Shown piece after piece: positions 44,751 through 57,150 of a stretch of 64,000 nucleotides of DNA. Numbering within the stretch: the first letter of the stretch is position 1; each line of letters begins with the position of its first letter. The notes under the pieces were generated by a model. The model worked only from the letters and a program-made list of their open reading frames with translations, had not been told where the DNA came from and did no database searches. The stretch spans positions 248,001-312,000 of the forward strand of contig SKCR01025361.1 of the NCBI GenBank assembly GCA_019454045.1, written 5' to 3'. The DNA is from Zanthoxylum bungeanum. Taxonomy: Eukaryota > Streptophyta > Magnoliopsida > Sapindales > Rutaceae. The translations under genes were made by a program, and so were the position numbers.

Positions 44751-47073
44751 CAAGAAAATCATCGTCGTCTGCCCTTTCTCGGGGGATTGTCGTTTCTGAC
44801 CCCTCTTACCACTCGAGCCCTTCTTAGGCTTGTTACCCCATAATCCAGCTTCTTTTTCTCCAAAGAGACTTTGGCCTTAATGCTAGCATGTTATCATTAG
44901 AATGGGGTGAATCACAATCGGTTACAAGCGGAATCTCAATTAAACCATCCTCAGAAAGATCCTTAATAGGCAGTGTGGCAATATGAGTGCATTCACCCTC
45001 CTCCCTCTTATCCACAACCTCCACAACAACTTCCTTATACGTACAAACTAGCACAAAAGTAACTACCGGAACGATTCTAAACTCTTAGAAGAGCACTCAC
45101 CCGGAATAAAAACCCTATCAGTGGCATCACCTGAAATCACAACCCCACTCGACTTAACAGGAGTAGCCAGAACCGCAACATTACCCATCTTCTTCTTAGA
45201 GACCGAAATCCATTCACCCTGTCTATCCTTATCTGTCTGATCCAAAACAGCTGCAAGTGTAGAAGGATCAGTGGTCTTAGGCACCCAGGTCTGTGAGGGC
45301 TTTCTCTTCTCCCTCATAGGAATATATCTAGGGCAAGAGTTCTGAGAATGACCAAAAGCCTCACATGTAGAATACTTCACATGAACCAATTCAAATTCAG
45401 CCCTTACTTTTAACCACATACCATTCGAACATTGGAAGTCAAAGTCCTCAACCAGAGTCTCCCTTGTATCAATCTCAACACAAACTCGAGCATAACTAAG
45501 CCGTTTCCTGGATAGGGCAATATGATCAGCATGGAGAGGGCAACCAACTACACTAGCCACAAAACTGAGGCCCTTAGCTGTCCAATACTCAAAAAGTAAA
45601 TTATAAAGGCGAACCCAAACTAGAGCTTTGTTGATGTCCTCCTAAGTCAGAGGTAAGCTCGGTTGCCAATGCTTAAGAACCAAAGGCCTATTCGCTATAT
45701 GCCAAGGGGCTTTGTCCAGGACCATACAAGCTTCTTAAAAGCTAGCAATTTTGAATAGGAAGAAACCATTGTCCGATGTCAAAACCCCATGTAAGCCAAA
45801 CTTACCCCAGATTTTGTGAGCAATAGAATCAACAAGTTGAAACGAAAGCCTCTTACCCACAAAATAACCAACTAACATACAACACCAAAACACACTTCCT
45901 TCTTCCGCAATCTCCAAAGGAGGACTCACCTTAACACATCCATCAACTAAGTTAGGTTGACAATAATGCAAAGCAGCTACATCAGAAGCCGGGTCAGAAT
46001 TATCACCACCATTGGAACCATTTAATACATTTGCATAACTAGGGCTACCACCTACACCAAGACAGTGAGACTTGGACAGATTTGAAATCACCCTCTTTGT
46101 AACTTGCAACTGCTGACTCCCTCCCTATTACTCCCCAACACCGAGCATGCCAAGCTAGAGCACTCAAACACACGGCATCACTATGAGCTACAACAGAAGC
46201 ATTATCAGACTCACTCACTGCCTTAGCAACTCTAGTATAGGACGACTGAACAGACCTCTGCCTATACAATATTTCCTTACTAACAACTCAATTAGCCCCC
46301 CCAAACCTATTCACAGGTACTGTTCCCTGACCCACGACATCACTGGGACCTACAACAATAACATCATCACCCACACTCACTACCTTGGCAACACCAGAAA
46401 TGGGAGACAGAACAAACCCCTTCCTACAGAACACCTCATCACCAATACAGCAAATAGCCCCCCAACCCCACTCACTGAAACAGGCCCCAAACCCTCCTCC
46501 AAACACCTATCGAGAAAAACAGAACCAACAGAACAATCATTCAAAGAAGAATAATCCGAAGGCAGAAAGCAGACCTTGCCTAAAGTCGAAGAAGGTGTGG
46601 AGGTCGGTCCAAGTGCAGGAGCAGAGACCGATACGCAGGGAAGATCGAGAGAATCAACGACACAATGATCATCGTGGAGACTCTCCTGACCTGCCGCGTA
46701 ACCTAAAGCAACAAGGGGACTCATTTGACTCGACGCGGAGATAGAACAGCCAATCCTGGAACCCAAATCCAGAGAGGATGAAGTGGGTAAAGGGGATGGG
46801 GTGGGTTCACTAGGAACCGACCTAAAGGCAGTGCGACCCATAGGACGACACGACCCCAACACTGGTGGACCGGAGGCAGCTATCGACGAAGAAGGAAAAG
46901 GGAAAAAGGAAAAGGAAAATAAGAAGATAAGTGGGCAAATGAAAAGGAAAACGGCAGATCTAAAACAAACAAAACGAGAGGTTACAAAATTACAAAGTGA
47001 CAAGAACATGCGAGAGTAAAAAAACCAGATCTGACTCACTAAGATAAAAATCACCGAGAGAGACGAGAGCATT
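44751..47073 (-). pseudogene. LINE D3 ORF1 with intact 5' end
   Basis: The 5' terminus is at about 47073 (minus strand ATGCTCTCGTCTCTC), a start shared with the copy ending at 48033. ORF1 follows in pieces: a Ser/Pro-rich N-terminal part (about 46950-46290); the DUF4283-type domain (46000-45735, LVGYFVGKRLSFQLVDSIAHKIWGKFG); then 45560-45063 with VCVEIDTRETLVEDFDFQC, a degenerate zinc knuckle (CEAFGHSQNSC, second Cys replaced by Phe) and WISVSKKKMGN; then 45054-44833. ORF1 proteins of this type bind LINE RNA. Frameshifts and stops separate the pieces. Confidence 0.82.
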
Positions 47074-47085
47074 TTTCTTTCAGGT

Positions 47086-47556
47086 TTAATGCGTAAGATG
47101 GTTATTGAGCATAGATTCAAGTTTCACGGGCAATGTTCAAAGGATCGTCTCACTCATCTTTGTTTTACATATGATCTTATAATTTTCTCAGGGGCGGAGG
47201 AGACCTCGGTTTCATTGATTGGGAAATGCCTGCACCAGTTTATGAGATTATCTGGATTAGCTCCCAATCCGGCAAAGAGTCGGTATTTTCTTGTGGTGTT
47301 TCCTTGGCAGTGAAACAATATTTACTTGGCATTTTGGGCTTTCAAGAGGGTGTGCTTCTAGTTCATTATTTGGTATTTTTGTTGTCCCTTTGATTTCTAC
47401 GAAACTTCGAGCTTCTCACTGTACTATTCTTATTGAACGCATTATTGGGCATTTCAAGAGGTGCTGGATTTATCGGACCCTTTCCTTTACGAGTCATCTT
47501 CAGCTTATTAAGTCTGTGCTCTTCTCCATTCAGGTTTATTGGTCTTCTTTGTTCTT
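47086..47556 (+). pseudogene. LINE D4 reverse transcriptase fragment
   Basis: Reads KFHGQCSKDRLTHLCFTYDLIIF (FADD box changed to FTYD), LSGLAPNPAKS, then after frameshifts LISTKLRASH and SLQLIKSVLFSIQVYWSSLF-like sequence. It lies directly next to the 5' end of D3 and breaks at TTCTTTGTTC against another reversed LINE 5' end. Confidence 0.78.
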
Positions 47557-48033
47557 GGAGTTGGATCTGAAGGGTTGTAAGAGTTGGGCTGAACAGAGTC
47601 TCCGGAGAGGCAAACCGGGGTTGATTCAGAACAAGCAACAATGGTGTTGAAGCACAACAGACCCGATAATGACTCGAGAAGGCCAGATCTGGGTGTCGCA
47701 GTCACTGAGGGAGAAGAAGTGACATGTGTTAAAGCTCGGTCAGGCGACACCAAAGTGGGTGCAGATGACACAGTCTTTCTAACATCGTAACCCACTGCGC
47801 TGACAAAAATCGAGGGGAGATCGGATCTCTGTTCGACCAAAAGAGAGGAATCCATCGATCGATGGAAGGAGAGTAAGAGGAGGTCAAAAGGAGAGATGAA
47901 GGAGAGGTAAAGAAGCAGAATAGGGAAGGGCACTGAGGAAAATGGAGAAGGAAAAAATGAGGAACGAAACCCAGATCTAAATCACAAGGGGAAACGGGCG
48001 AAGGGAATCACCGACAGAGACGGGAGCATTTCT
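47557..48033 (-). pseudogene. LINE 5' end with ORF1 N-terminus (D5)
   Basis: The minus strand from 48033 begins ATGCTCCCGTCTCTGTCGGT, matching the D3 5' terminus. A frame from about 47850 reads MDSSLLVEQRSDLPSIFVSA and continues Ser/Thr/Pro-rich as in D3. Only the first about 470 bp of the LINE are present. Confidence 0.72.
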
Positions 48034-48059
48034 GATGTATCACACCAGACACTTCTTAT

Positions 48060-50052
48060 GGGGACTTATATGCTTAGAATGAAGCTTGAGATTATCACTT
48101 CACCCTTCAAAAATGACATTGGCAAATGAAGAAATTTGAGATGGGGCTCCTCAACCCATTCACGTTTTTGGCCTAGAAATGGGATGAATGAATAGTTCCT
48201 TTTTTTTTATAAAGCAATGGCTGAGTAGCCCAAAATTTCCATATCACTCAATTCTAGCCCATTCTTAAATTTACTATAGCAGCCACATAAATCATAATTT
48301 TTGACCTACTTCTGATTTGAATTTGGAAAAACATCCAACGTGGAAGTTGTAGGTCTCGGCTTCGCTTTCTGACCATATAAAATTCATAAAAATTGGAGAT
48401 CGTATGAAAAAATTATGGCTCAAATATTAAGAGTTATCCCGATTAGAGCAGAAAATAAATTATGTATAGAAACTGCATATGATATATCAAATGTCCGAAA
48501 AATAATTTCACGAGCAAATCTATGCTTGAGCATATTATTGGGCGTGCTATGAGCAGGATTTGTAGAACCCTTTTTCCTTTGTGGGTCGTCTTCAGCTTTT
48601 TAAGTTTGTGATATTCTCCATTCAGTTGTATTGGTCTTCTTTGTTCATTTTTCCTAAAGCTGTTATACGTAAGGTGGAAGTTACTTTAAGGTCCTTCTTT
48701 ATGGAAGCAGAGTGAGCTAGTGTCTACATGGGCGAAGGTGGCTGGGGATAGAGTCTGTTTCCCTATAGAATAATGAGGTTTAGGGATTAAGTCTTTAGAG
48801 CACTGGAATCAGGCGACATTCATGAAGCACTTGTGGTTTCTTTGTTCAGGACATGTTTCCTCTTAGTCTACTAGGGTTTCCTCTTACTTACTAAAGGGGC
48901 GTTGCTTTTGGGAGATTTCTCATCCAGTGGATTGCTCATGGAGTTGGAGGAAGATTTTGAGTCTCCGGCTTTGGGTGCCACAGAAGATGCGGTTCAAGAT
49001 TGGGAATGGGGAGAAGGCGTCCTTATATTTTGATAATTGGCATCCTTTGGGGCCAATTGTTGACACTTTAGGGAAAGAGTCATTTATGATTTAGGGTTGG
49101 AAAAGACAACTAGGGTGGCTTCTATCATTGATGGGTCTTCTTGGAGATGGCCCCAAGCTAGATCAGCTGCTCTTCTTGAGTTGGCTCGTACTCTGCCTTT
49201 TGATTGTGTTTCTAGTAGTTCGAGGGATGATGAGTTGATTTTGGAGGAGGACAGTAGGGGAGTTCTCTCAGTCATGGGTGTCTAGAAGGCTCTGAGGCCT
49301 AGGAGTTCTCGGGTGAGATGGAGTCGAGTCGTGTGGTTTTGGAAGGCAGTTTCAAGACATGTTTTCATTCTTTGGTTAGCGATTCAAGGTGGCCTTTATA
49401 CTCGGGATAGATTGATGGGCTTTGGCATTTTAAATCAGTCTATTTGTGTATTTTTTTGTAATACTGGAGAGGATGTAGATCGATTTTTTTTCCAGTGCCC
49501 TTTTTATTCTCAGGTTTGGTCCTATACTTTGGCTAAATATGATATTGTTTGATGCTCTTGTGATTGGCCTCATACAGTCTCATGGATGGAGTAGTATTAA
49601 AGCGATTTGTTATGTCTTTTGATTGTTCAGCTTTCATTTGTAGCTGCAATCTACTTTATTTGGAGAGAGAGGAATGCTCGACTTCATGGTGAGCCTCATT
49701 GGCCTCGTAATGTGATTTAGAGTGATATTATAATTACTGTGCGGACACATGCTAGTTTATTAATGAAAGTAAAACCATCTTATAAAAATAGATGGCTTCA
49801 TCATATTTGGCATTTATCCGATGATATTTTTTGAGTTTCCTTTGTTTGTTTTGTTGATTGTCTGTTTAGCTCTAGTTGCTTAGCTTGGAGGGTCTGTCCT
49901 TCTAAGCTTGTTCTCTCTAGAGTATGCCCTTGTGCTATTGTTGGTTTTTTCCTTTAGGTTAATACAATTACCTTATCTAAAAAAAAAGAAAATTTCAAAA
50001 AAAAGAATAAAAATACATGCACAAACCAAAATTAGAGAAGAAAAAGGATTTT
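48060..50052 (+). repeat. composite tandem unit 1 (LTR-like spacer plus LINE 3' end)
   Basis: The first about 470 bp (GGGGACTTATATGCTT to AATTTCACGAGC) is LTR-like non-coding sequence repeated at 50053 and 52049. From about 48530 LINE sequence follows: RT thumb remnants, then the zf-RVT region (49097-49285 RVASIIDGSSWRWPQARS; 49313-49552 VWFWKAVSRHVFILWLAIQGGLY, FNCNTGEDVDRFFFQC-like) and the 3' UTR with A-tail at 49980. Frames are broken. Confidence 0.85.
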
Positions 50053-52048
50053 GGGGACTCACATGCTTGGAATGAAGCTTGGTATTATCACATCACCCTT
50101 CAAAAATGACATTGGCAATTGAAGAAAGTTGAGAGGGGGCTTCTCAACCCATTCACGTTTTTGGCCTAGAAAGAGGATGGGTGAATAGTCCATTTTTTAG
50201 AAAGCAATGGCTGATTTTTGTTTAATGAAATGAGTGGCCCAAAATTTGCCACATCACTCAATTCTAGCCCATTCTCGAATTTACTATAGCAGCCATGGAA
50301 ATCATGATTTTTGATATACTTCTGATTCGAATTTGGCAAAATATCCAATGTGGAAGTTGTAGGTCTCGGTCTTAGCTTTACGAAGATATAAAGTTTATGA
50401 AAATTAGAGATCGTATGAAAAATTTATTCCCCAAATACTAAGGGCTATTCGGATTAGAACAGAAAATAAATTTCGTATCAGAACTACAAATGATATATCA
50501 AATGTCTGAAAAATAATTTCACGAGAAAATACACGATTGAGTGTATTATTGGATATGCTAGGAGCTGGATTTGTAGGAATTTTTCCTTTGCAGGTCTTCT
50601 TCAGCTTATTTTGTATGTGCTATACTTCATTCATGTGTATTGGTCTTCTTTGTTCATTTTGGCTAAGGCTGTTTTACAGAAGGTGGAGGCTACTTTACGA
50701 TCCTTTTTATGGAAGCGGAGTGAGTAACTGTCTACAAGGGTGAAAGTGGCTTGGTTTAGAGTGTGTTTGCCTATAAAAGAAAGGGGTTTATGGATTAAGT
50801 CTTTAGAGCACTAGAATCGGGCGGCAATCTTAAAGCAATTGTGGTTTCTTTGTTCAAAACAGGTTTCCTCTTAGTCTACTTGAGTTTCCTCTTACTTACT
50901 AAAGGGGCGTTGCTTTTGGGAGGTTTCTCATCCAGGGGATTGCTCATGGAGTTGGAGGAAGATCTTAAGTCTCCGACCTTGGGTGCCAAGGAATATGCAG
51001 TTCAGGATTGGGAATGGGGAGAATGCTTCCTTAAGGTTTGATAATTGGCATCCATTGGGGCCAACTGTGGACACTTTGGGTGTAAGAGTCATTTATGATT
51101 CAGGGTTGGACAATGCAGCTAGAGTGGCTTCTATCATTGATGGGTCTTCTTGGAGATGGGCCCAAGCTAGATCAACTGCTCTTCTTGAGTTGGCTCATAC
51201 TCTGCCTTTGGATTGTATTCTTAGGAGCTCAAGGGAGGATCAGTTGATTTGGGAGGAGGACGGTAGGAGAGTTTTCTCTCAGTCAAGAGTTCTTTTGAGG
51301 ATTTGAGGCCTAGGGGTTCTCGGGTGAGCTGGAGTCGGGTAGTGTGGTTTCGGAAGGCAGTTCCAAGAAATGCTTTCATTATTTGGTGAACAATTCAAGG
51401 TGGCCTTTATACTCAGGACAGATTGATGGGCTTTGGCATTACAAATCAGTATACTTGTGTATTTTGTTGTAATATTGGAGAGGATGTAGATCACTTTTTT
51501 TCCAGTGCCCTTTTTCTTCTCAGGTTTGGTCCTCTACTTTGGCTAAATATGGTATTGTTTGACACTTTTGATATTGGCCTTATACAGTCTCATGGATGGA
51601 GCAGTATTGTAGCGGTTCGTTATATCATTTGATTGTTCAACTCTCTTTTGCAGCTATAATCTACTTTATTTGGAGAGAGAGGAATGCTCAACTTCATTCA
51701 AATAAAGTGTGATTCAGAGTGATATTATATTTACTGTGCGGACATGTGCTAGTTTATTAAAGAATGTGAAACCATCTTATGAAAATAGATGGCTTCATCA
51801 TTCTTGGCATTTGTCCGATGATATTTTATGAGTTTCCTTTGTTTATTTTGTTGATTGCATATTTGGCTTCAGTTGCTTAGCTTGGAGGGTCTATCCCCCT
51901 TAGCTTGTTCTCTCTAGCGTATGCCGTTGTGCTGCTGTTGGTTTTTTTTCCATTAGGTTAATATACTTACCTTATCAATAAAAGGGAATTTCGAAAATAA
52001 GAATAAAAATATATGCACCAATCGAAATTGGAGAAGAAAAAGGATTAT
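50053..52048 (+). repeat. composite tandem unit 2
   Basis: Same organisation as unit 1: spacer to about 50525, LINE fragment 50530-51978 (LITKGALLLGG; RVIYDSGLDNAARVASIIDGSSW; a frameshift inside the zf-RVT near 51300; ITNQYTCVFCCNIGEDVDHFF) and an A-rich tail (ATCAATAAAAGGG). The period to unit 3 is 1996 bp against 1993 from unit 1 to unit 2. Confidence 0.85.
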
Positions 52049-52750
52049 GGGGACTCACATGCTTGGAATGAAGCTTGAGATTATCACTTCACCCTTCAAA
52101 AATGACATTGGTAAATGAAGAAATTTGAGAGGGGGCTCTTCAACCCATTCAAGTTGTTGGCCTAGAAAGGGGATGGGTGAATAGTCATTTTTTTATAGAG
52201 CAATGGCTGATTTTTGTGTATTGAAATTAGTGGCCCAAAATTTGCCACATCACTCAATTCTAGTCCATTCTCAAATTTACTATAGTAGCCACGGAAATCA
52301 CGATATTTTACCTATTTTTTATTCGGATTTAGAAAAATATCCGACGTAGAAGTTGTAGGTCTCAGTCTTAGCTTTCTAACGATAAAAAAATTCATAAGAA
52401 TCAGAGATCGTATGAAAAGCTTATGGTCCAAATACTAATGGATTTATCGGATTAAAAAATAAAATAAATTTCGTATCGGAACTGCAAATGATATATCAAA
52501 TGTTCGTAAAATAATTTCACGAGCAAATACATGTTTGTGCGCATTATTGGGCTTGCTCGGAGCTGGATTTGTAGGACCCTTTCCTTTGCGGGTCATCTTC
52601 AGCTTATTAAGTCTGTGTTCTTCTCCATTCAGGTGTAATGGTCTTCTTTGTTAATTTTTCCTAAGGCTGTTATACAGAAGGAGGAGTCTATTTTAAGATC
52701 CTTTTTATGAAAGCGGGGTGAGCGAGTGTCTACAGGGACGAAGGTGGCTG
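52049..52750 (+). repeat. composite tandem unit 3, first part
   Basis: Spacer 52049-52525 and the start of the LINE part (RT thumb, GGGTCATCTTCAGCTTATTAAG) up to GGTGGCTG, where element A2 is inserted. The last five bases GGCTG are the target duplication. Confidence 0.88.
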
Positions 52751-54715
52751 TGTTGGGTTTCTCCAAGGTCCCGGAACACTTACATCGATCGGCTGAGGCG
52801 ATGCAGTGAAGAACAAAACTTTTTATGCCCTTTGAAACTCCACCAAGGCTCTCGGCATTCACTGGTTTGGCTCCTCCATTTTCGGTCCAAGCTCCAAGCT
52901 TTTGGGTGGTAATTCCATGCTAACGAATGTGGTTCCCTATTACCTTCGCAAGACTCCATTGTGTGCTAGCACTTAGGAATTTTTGCCATAAAAATCCTTT
53001 ATTTTCTCACTGCCATTCACGGTAAAACTAGAAGGTTTTGAAGAAGAAATTCTGCCCCTTGGGCGTGAAGATGGAGAGAAGAAAGAGAAGAGAGAAAGTT
53101 GTGTTGGTTGGTGAAAATTGTGTATCCAATACACTTAATTTAATTTTCAAAAAATAAAATAAAGATATACCATTTGCTTTTCCAAAAAAGTAAAGGCAAT
53201 TAAAGCCAACCACTTCCATCAATCAATCAAGTGACAAGTTGTCACATCACTAAAAGTGACAAGTGATTTGACGCTTGATGTGACTAATGATTTGATGCTT
53301 GATGTGACTTGCGAGCCGCACTTGAATTCGAAATGCGAGTGCGCTCGCAAACACTCTCGGGCTCGGGTTCGTTAATTCCAAATTAACGAATTTTCTGTTG
53401 CGACGTAATTGAATAATTATGCCTAGCAAAATCACTTTCACGTCGCTAACGAATTAATTCTAAATTAACTCGTTCGCCCAAATTAAAATCTAATTTCAAT
53501 TCCGCGTCGAAATCCAATTTCGTTAATATATCGAATATATTATTTTATCGATTAATTCCAAATTAATCGTTCTCTCTCTTTTATTAATATTTTATCCCAG
53601 ATAAAATATCTCCGTAATTAATCCCAGATTAATTTTCTCTCTCTATCTAATTAATCCCAGATTAATAAAGTGCGAGTCATACGTCATCGGTGAATCTTCG
53701 GGAAGCGACCCATGAGATCCCCGGATATGTTGGCAGTAAATACGGTCGTCGGACTATCCGAACACGTACGTACCTAGTACTACATTTTACCGATTTACAA
53801 GACAATGTTGGCTTCTAGCAAAGCGCCATGCCTACCCAATTCTCCAGAAATATCCTTACAGGAATATGTGATCTATATCAGGCGTAGTATACGTAGTATT
53901 GCGTATTTCGATCCAGTATCGGATGTCACGTGCTAGGCCTGCTGGGCTGGAATTGTGTCTGCCCCGTACGAAGCACATATCGGATCTCTGGTAACTAGTC
54001 TCTATAATCGGATAAACATGACCTAGTCATAATATCCCGATAGCTGCAGCATATAAGAGAACCAGTTCCGTATCCTACGTGATCATCATCTCCACTATGA
54101 CTGGAGTGATACTTCCTCTCGACATCACACCCAATACACTACGATTCTCAATATACCCAGCAGAGGCGTACACAGAACCTGTTAAAGCCCTGGACGACCT
54201 AAAACCAAAGTATATTGATTGTCGCAAGTATTAGCGGTGCAAGTCTCAGGTTAAGACCAAATACACCTACCCTGATTCGGACTTCCATAGACACATAGTC
54301 ATACTACCAATGGAATTCCGAGGGGTCTATCCAGAGCGAAGCTGTTTTCCGTACCATCGGTAAAACACAACCTCCTACTACACTTGCATGAGTATCCTAT
54401 ACCCAAATATATGAGAACTATGACGTTATGCCCTCACAACGCGCACAAGTGTAATACTAGTCTTTTACGCATTATCGATGTCCAATCTCGATAATACTCT
54501 GACTAGGGATATTTAATGATTAAACCTTCGTGGATTGATACTGTCTCATATCATCTCAATCCAGGAACTAATCATATGGACCTCCTATCATTTATACATC
54601 TTGGTGATCTAATCACAAATGATAAGAGAGCAATTTCCTTTGTCACATAGTTAATTTGTACAACAACACCATGATCTGTACAAATAGTGACGCTATGGGT
54701 CATAAATGTTCAACA
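52751..54715 (-). repeat. family A 3' LTR of A2
   Basis: 1965 bp, TGTTGG to TTCAACA. It contains TTAATCCCAGATTAA-type palindromes at 53610-53666 and matches 60571-62573, apart from a deletion between CCCGG and AACACTTACATCG. Confidence 0.95.
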
Positions 54716-54730
54716 ATCTCCCACTTGGCC
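54716..54730 (-). other. polypurine tract of A2
   Basis: The plus strand ATCTCCCACTTGGCC is GGCCAAGTGGGAGAT on the minus strand, next to the 3' LTR. Confidence 0.88.
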
Positions 54731-57150
54731 TATAGCCAGTCACTCAAGTGTCCTACACCCGAACTATGTACGGTTCGCTCAAATTACTGAGAAAAGACTT
54801 TCATCAGCGGATTTGCATGATTATCATCTGATGCGATTTATACGATCATCACATCGCCACGATGTATGATCCTAACGAATCAGATGAATATTCGAAGTAT
54901 ATATCTGGATCGTTGATGAGACCATTAATTCTTTAGCCTGTGCTGCAGCCTAGCTCAGCTGCTAACAGAACTATATCTAATCTAATTAGATTATTATTAA
55001 TCTAGAAGGCTTCTATTGCTGCCTCAACTGCAGCAATAATCCACTTTGTTGTTTATTCGGTAACAGTATCTTGCTTGGAAGATTTCCAGCTCACTGTTCC
55101 GTTATTCAAACTTTATAGTACCTTTGTTACGACTTATAGTCGTTGTTATCGTTTAGGAAACTTGCAACAGTGAACCCAGTCACTTCAAGTTCTCATTCTC
55201 TAAAGGATGTTCTTAACATCAATCCAATGACTATCACTTGGATTGGCCCGAATTGTGACTCTATATGCTCAAAGCGTATGAGACACCAGGTCGCGTATAT
55301 TTATTTCAATATACGAGTTCTCAGAGAGTATCAACAACTTTAAATCTATCCCAGTAGATCTTTATTCCTAGAATAAAGGTTGTTCCTCCCAAGATTCTAC
55401 GGAGAATTTTCTCGAAAGCCAAGCTTTCACCGATTGTATTATGGGAATATCATTTCCAAGAAATGATATATTATCATTATTATTTAGGACATTCACTGTC
55501 AGTGCGCTCCCACTAACCTCCTTATATACACAAGAATCATTTCGTTTTGAATTAAATCATACACCATTATGATTACATCAAAACGATATATTCCAAGAAC
55601 TCAATGCTTGCTTCAATCCATCCATGGATCGAATAACTCGCAAACCTTGTTTGCTAGTTTTGGTACGACAAAACCGTCAGTCAGGATGTTGTAAACATCC
55701 TCCAAAAGGTTTCCGTTAAGGAAAGCGGTTTTGGCATTCAGCTGCCATTTCATAAATGAAACATGCAGCATTAGCAAGCATTATCCAAATGGATTTACCG
55801 TGGCAACGGTAAAAGGTTTCGTCGTAATCGACACAATGTTGATAACGATACCTTTTCGCTACAAGCCTAGCTTAGTACGTTGGTATGTTGCCTTCCATGT
55901 ATGTCTTCCTTGAAGACTTATATAGTACCAATAGGCACAATGCCTTGCGGTACAACAACTAGTATCCAAACTTGGTTGGTATACATGGAATCCATTTCGG
56001 ATATCATGGCACTTTGCCATAATAGGGAGTCGATACCTTGTATCACTTCCTCATACGTAGTCAGTTCGTATTCCTCAATAAGATTGACATCTTTATGAGG
56101 TGAGATCAGAAACCCATACCCCAGGTTGTTTTCTGACTCTCTCCGACTTACGTGGTTCTTGTGTATTCGAAGATTATTGGTATAGTTTCATCCTTGATGA
56201 ACTATTTGTGTTCCATTAGGAATCGGTGCCTGGAATAGTATTACTCTGATTTTCATCGAGTTTTACTTTCCTCCCACTTACCACTGCATATAGGTATTCC
56301 TCTTAGGAAAACCGCATGGTGAGCAACAATTACATTGTTCTCTTGTGAGTTGTATAAGTACTATACTTTGGTTTCCCTAGGATAACCTACAACTTAGGCA
56401 CTTATCCGATTTGGGTTCTAGTTTGGTATCATCCAAACATATGCCTAGCATACCCAAATCTTCAGGAATGAGAAACCGGTTTCTTTCCTGTTCATATCTA
56501 ATATGAAGTCTGTCAAACAGATTTTTATGGAACCTTATTCTAAATAAGTTCTGCACTGTTTATGCGTATCCGTTGAAGGAAATGGTAGCTCAGAGCGACT
56601 CATGATTAACCTTATCATGTCCAACAAAATTCGGTTTCTCTGTTCGGACACACCGTCAAATTGACGTGTTCCGGGAGGAGTCCTCATTGAAAGAATACTG
56701 TACTCTTTCAAGTATTTAAGAAACTTGTTGCTTAAGTATTTTCATTATGGTCCAACCGTGATGGTTTTAAACTTTAGCCGATCTGTTCGTCTATTTCGTG
56801 TCGAAACTCTAAAAGTTTCCGATTTGTGTTTCAAAAGAAACACATAACCATAACGCGATGCCACATCCGTAAAGGTCACGAAATATTCATATCCACCTCT
56901 AGCCTAGCTAGACATGGGCCCACTTGCTTCACTATGAACTAGGGCTAACAGATCGGTGGCACTTACACTTTTACCAAGTAAAAGTGTGTTTTAGGCACTT
57001 TGCCCAATAAACTAGATTCGTAGACTTTATTTGAATGGAATCAAATTTGTCCTAGTACCCACTCTTCGAAAGTGTGGATATACGAGTCTTGTTTAATTGT
57101 GTCCCAGACAACAATGCCACTTAAGTTTCAACTGATTAAATCAGTTTGAG
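54731..57150 (-). pseudogene. A2 pol remnant: integrase, RT, RNase H
   Basis: Recognisable only in short minus-strand blocks. Pre-integrase is near 57130-56950; integrase near 56900-56420; the RT N-terminus near 56030-55760 (KGYR-type, GVDYDETF); the catalytic region near 55745-55590 (AKTAFLNGNLLEDVY); the region after YVDD near 55490-55400 (NDIPIIQSVKAWLSRKFS); RNase H from about 55150 to 54731. The stops are too many for any function. It parallels A1 bases 1-1430, which helps reading both. Confidence 0.8.

Noticed and set aside
46183..47019. Plus-strand frames of 78-123 aa
   Set aside because: Antisense to LINE D3 ORF1, which has recognisable domains on the minus strand.
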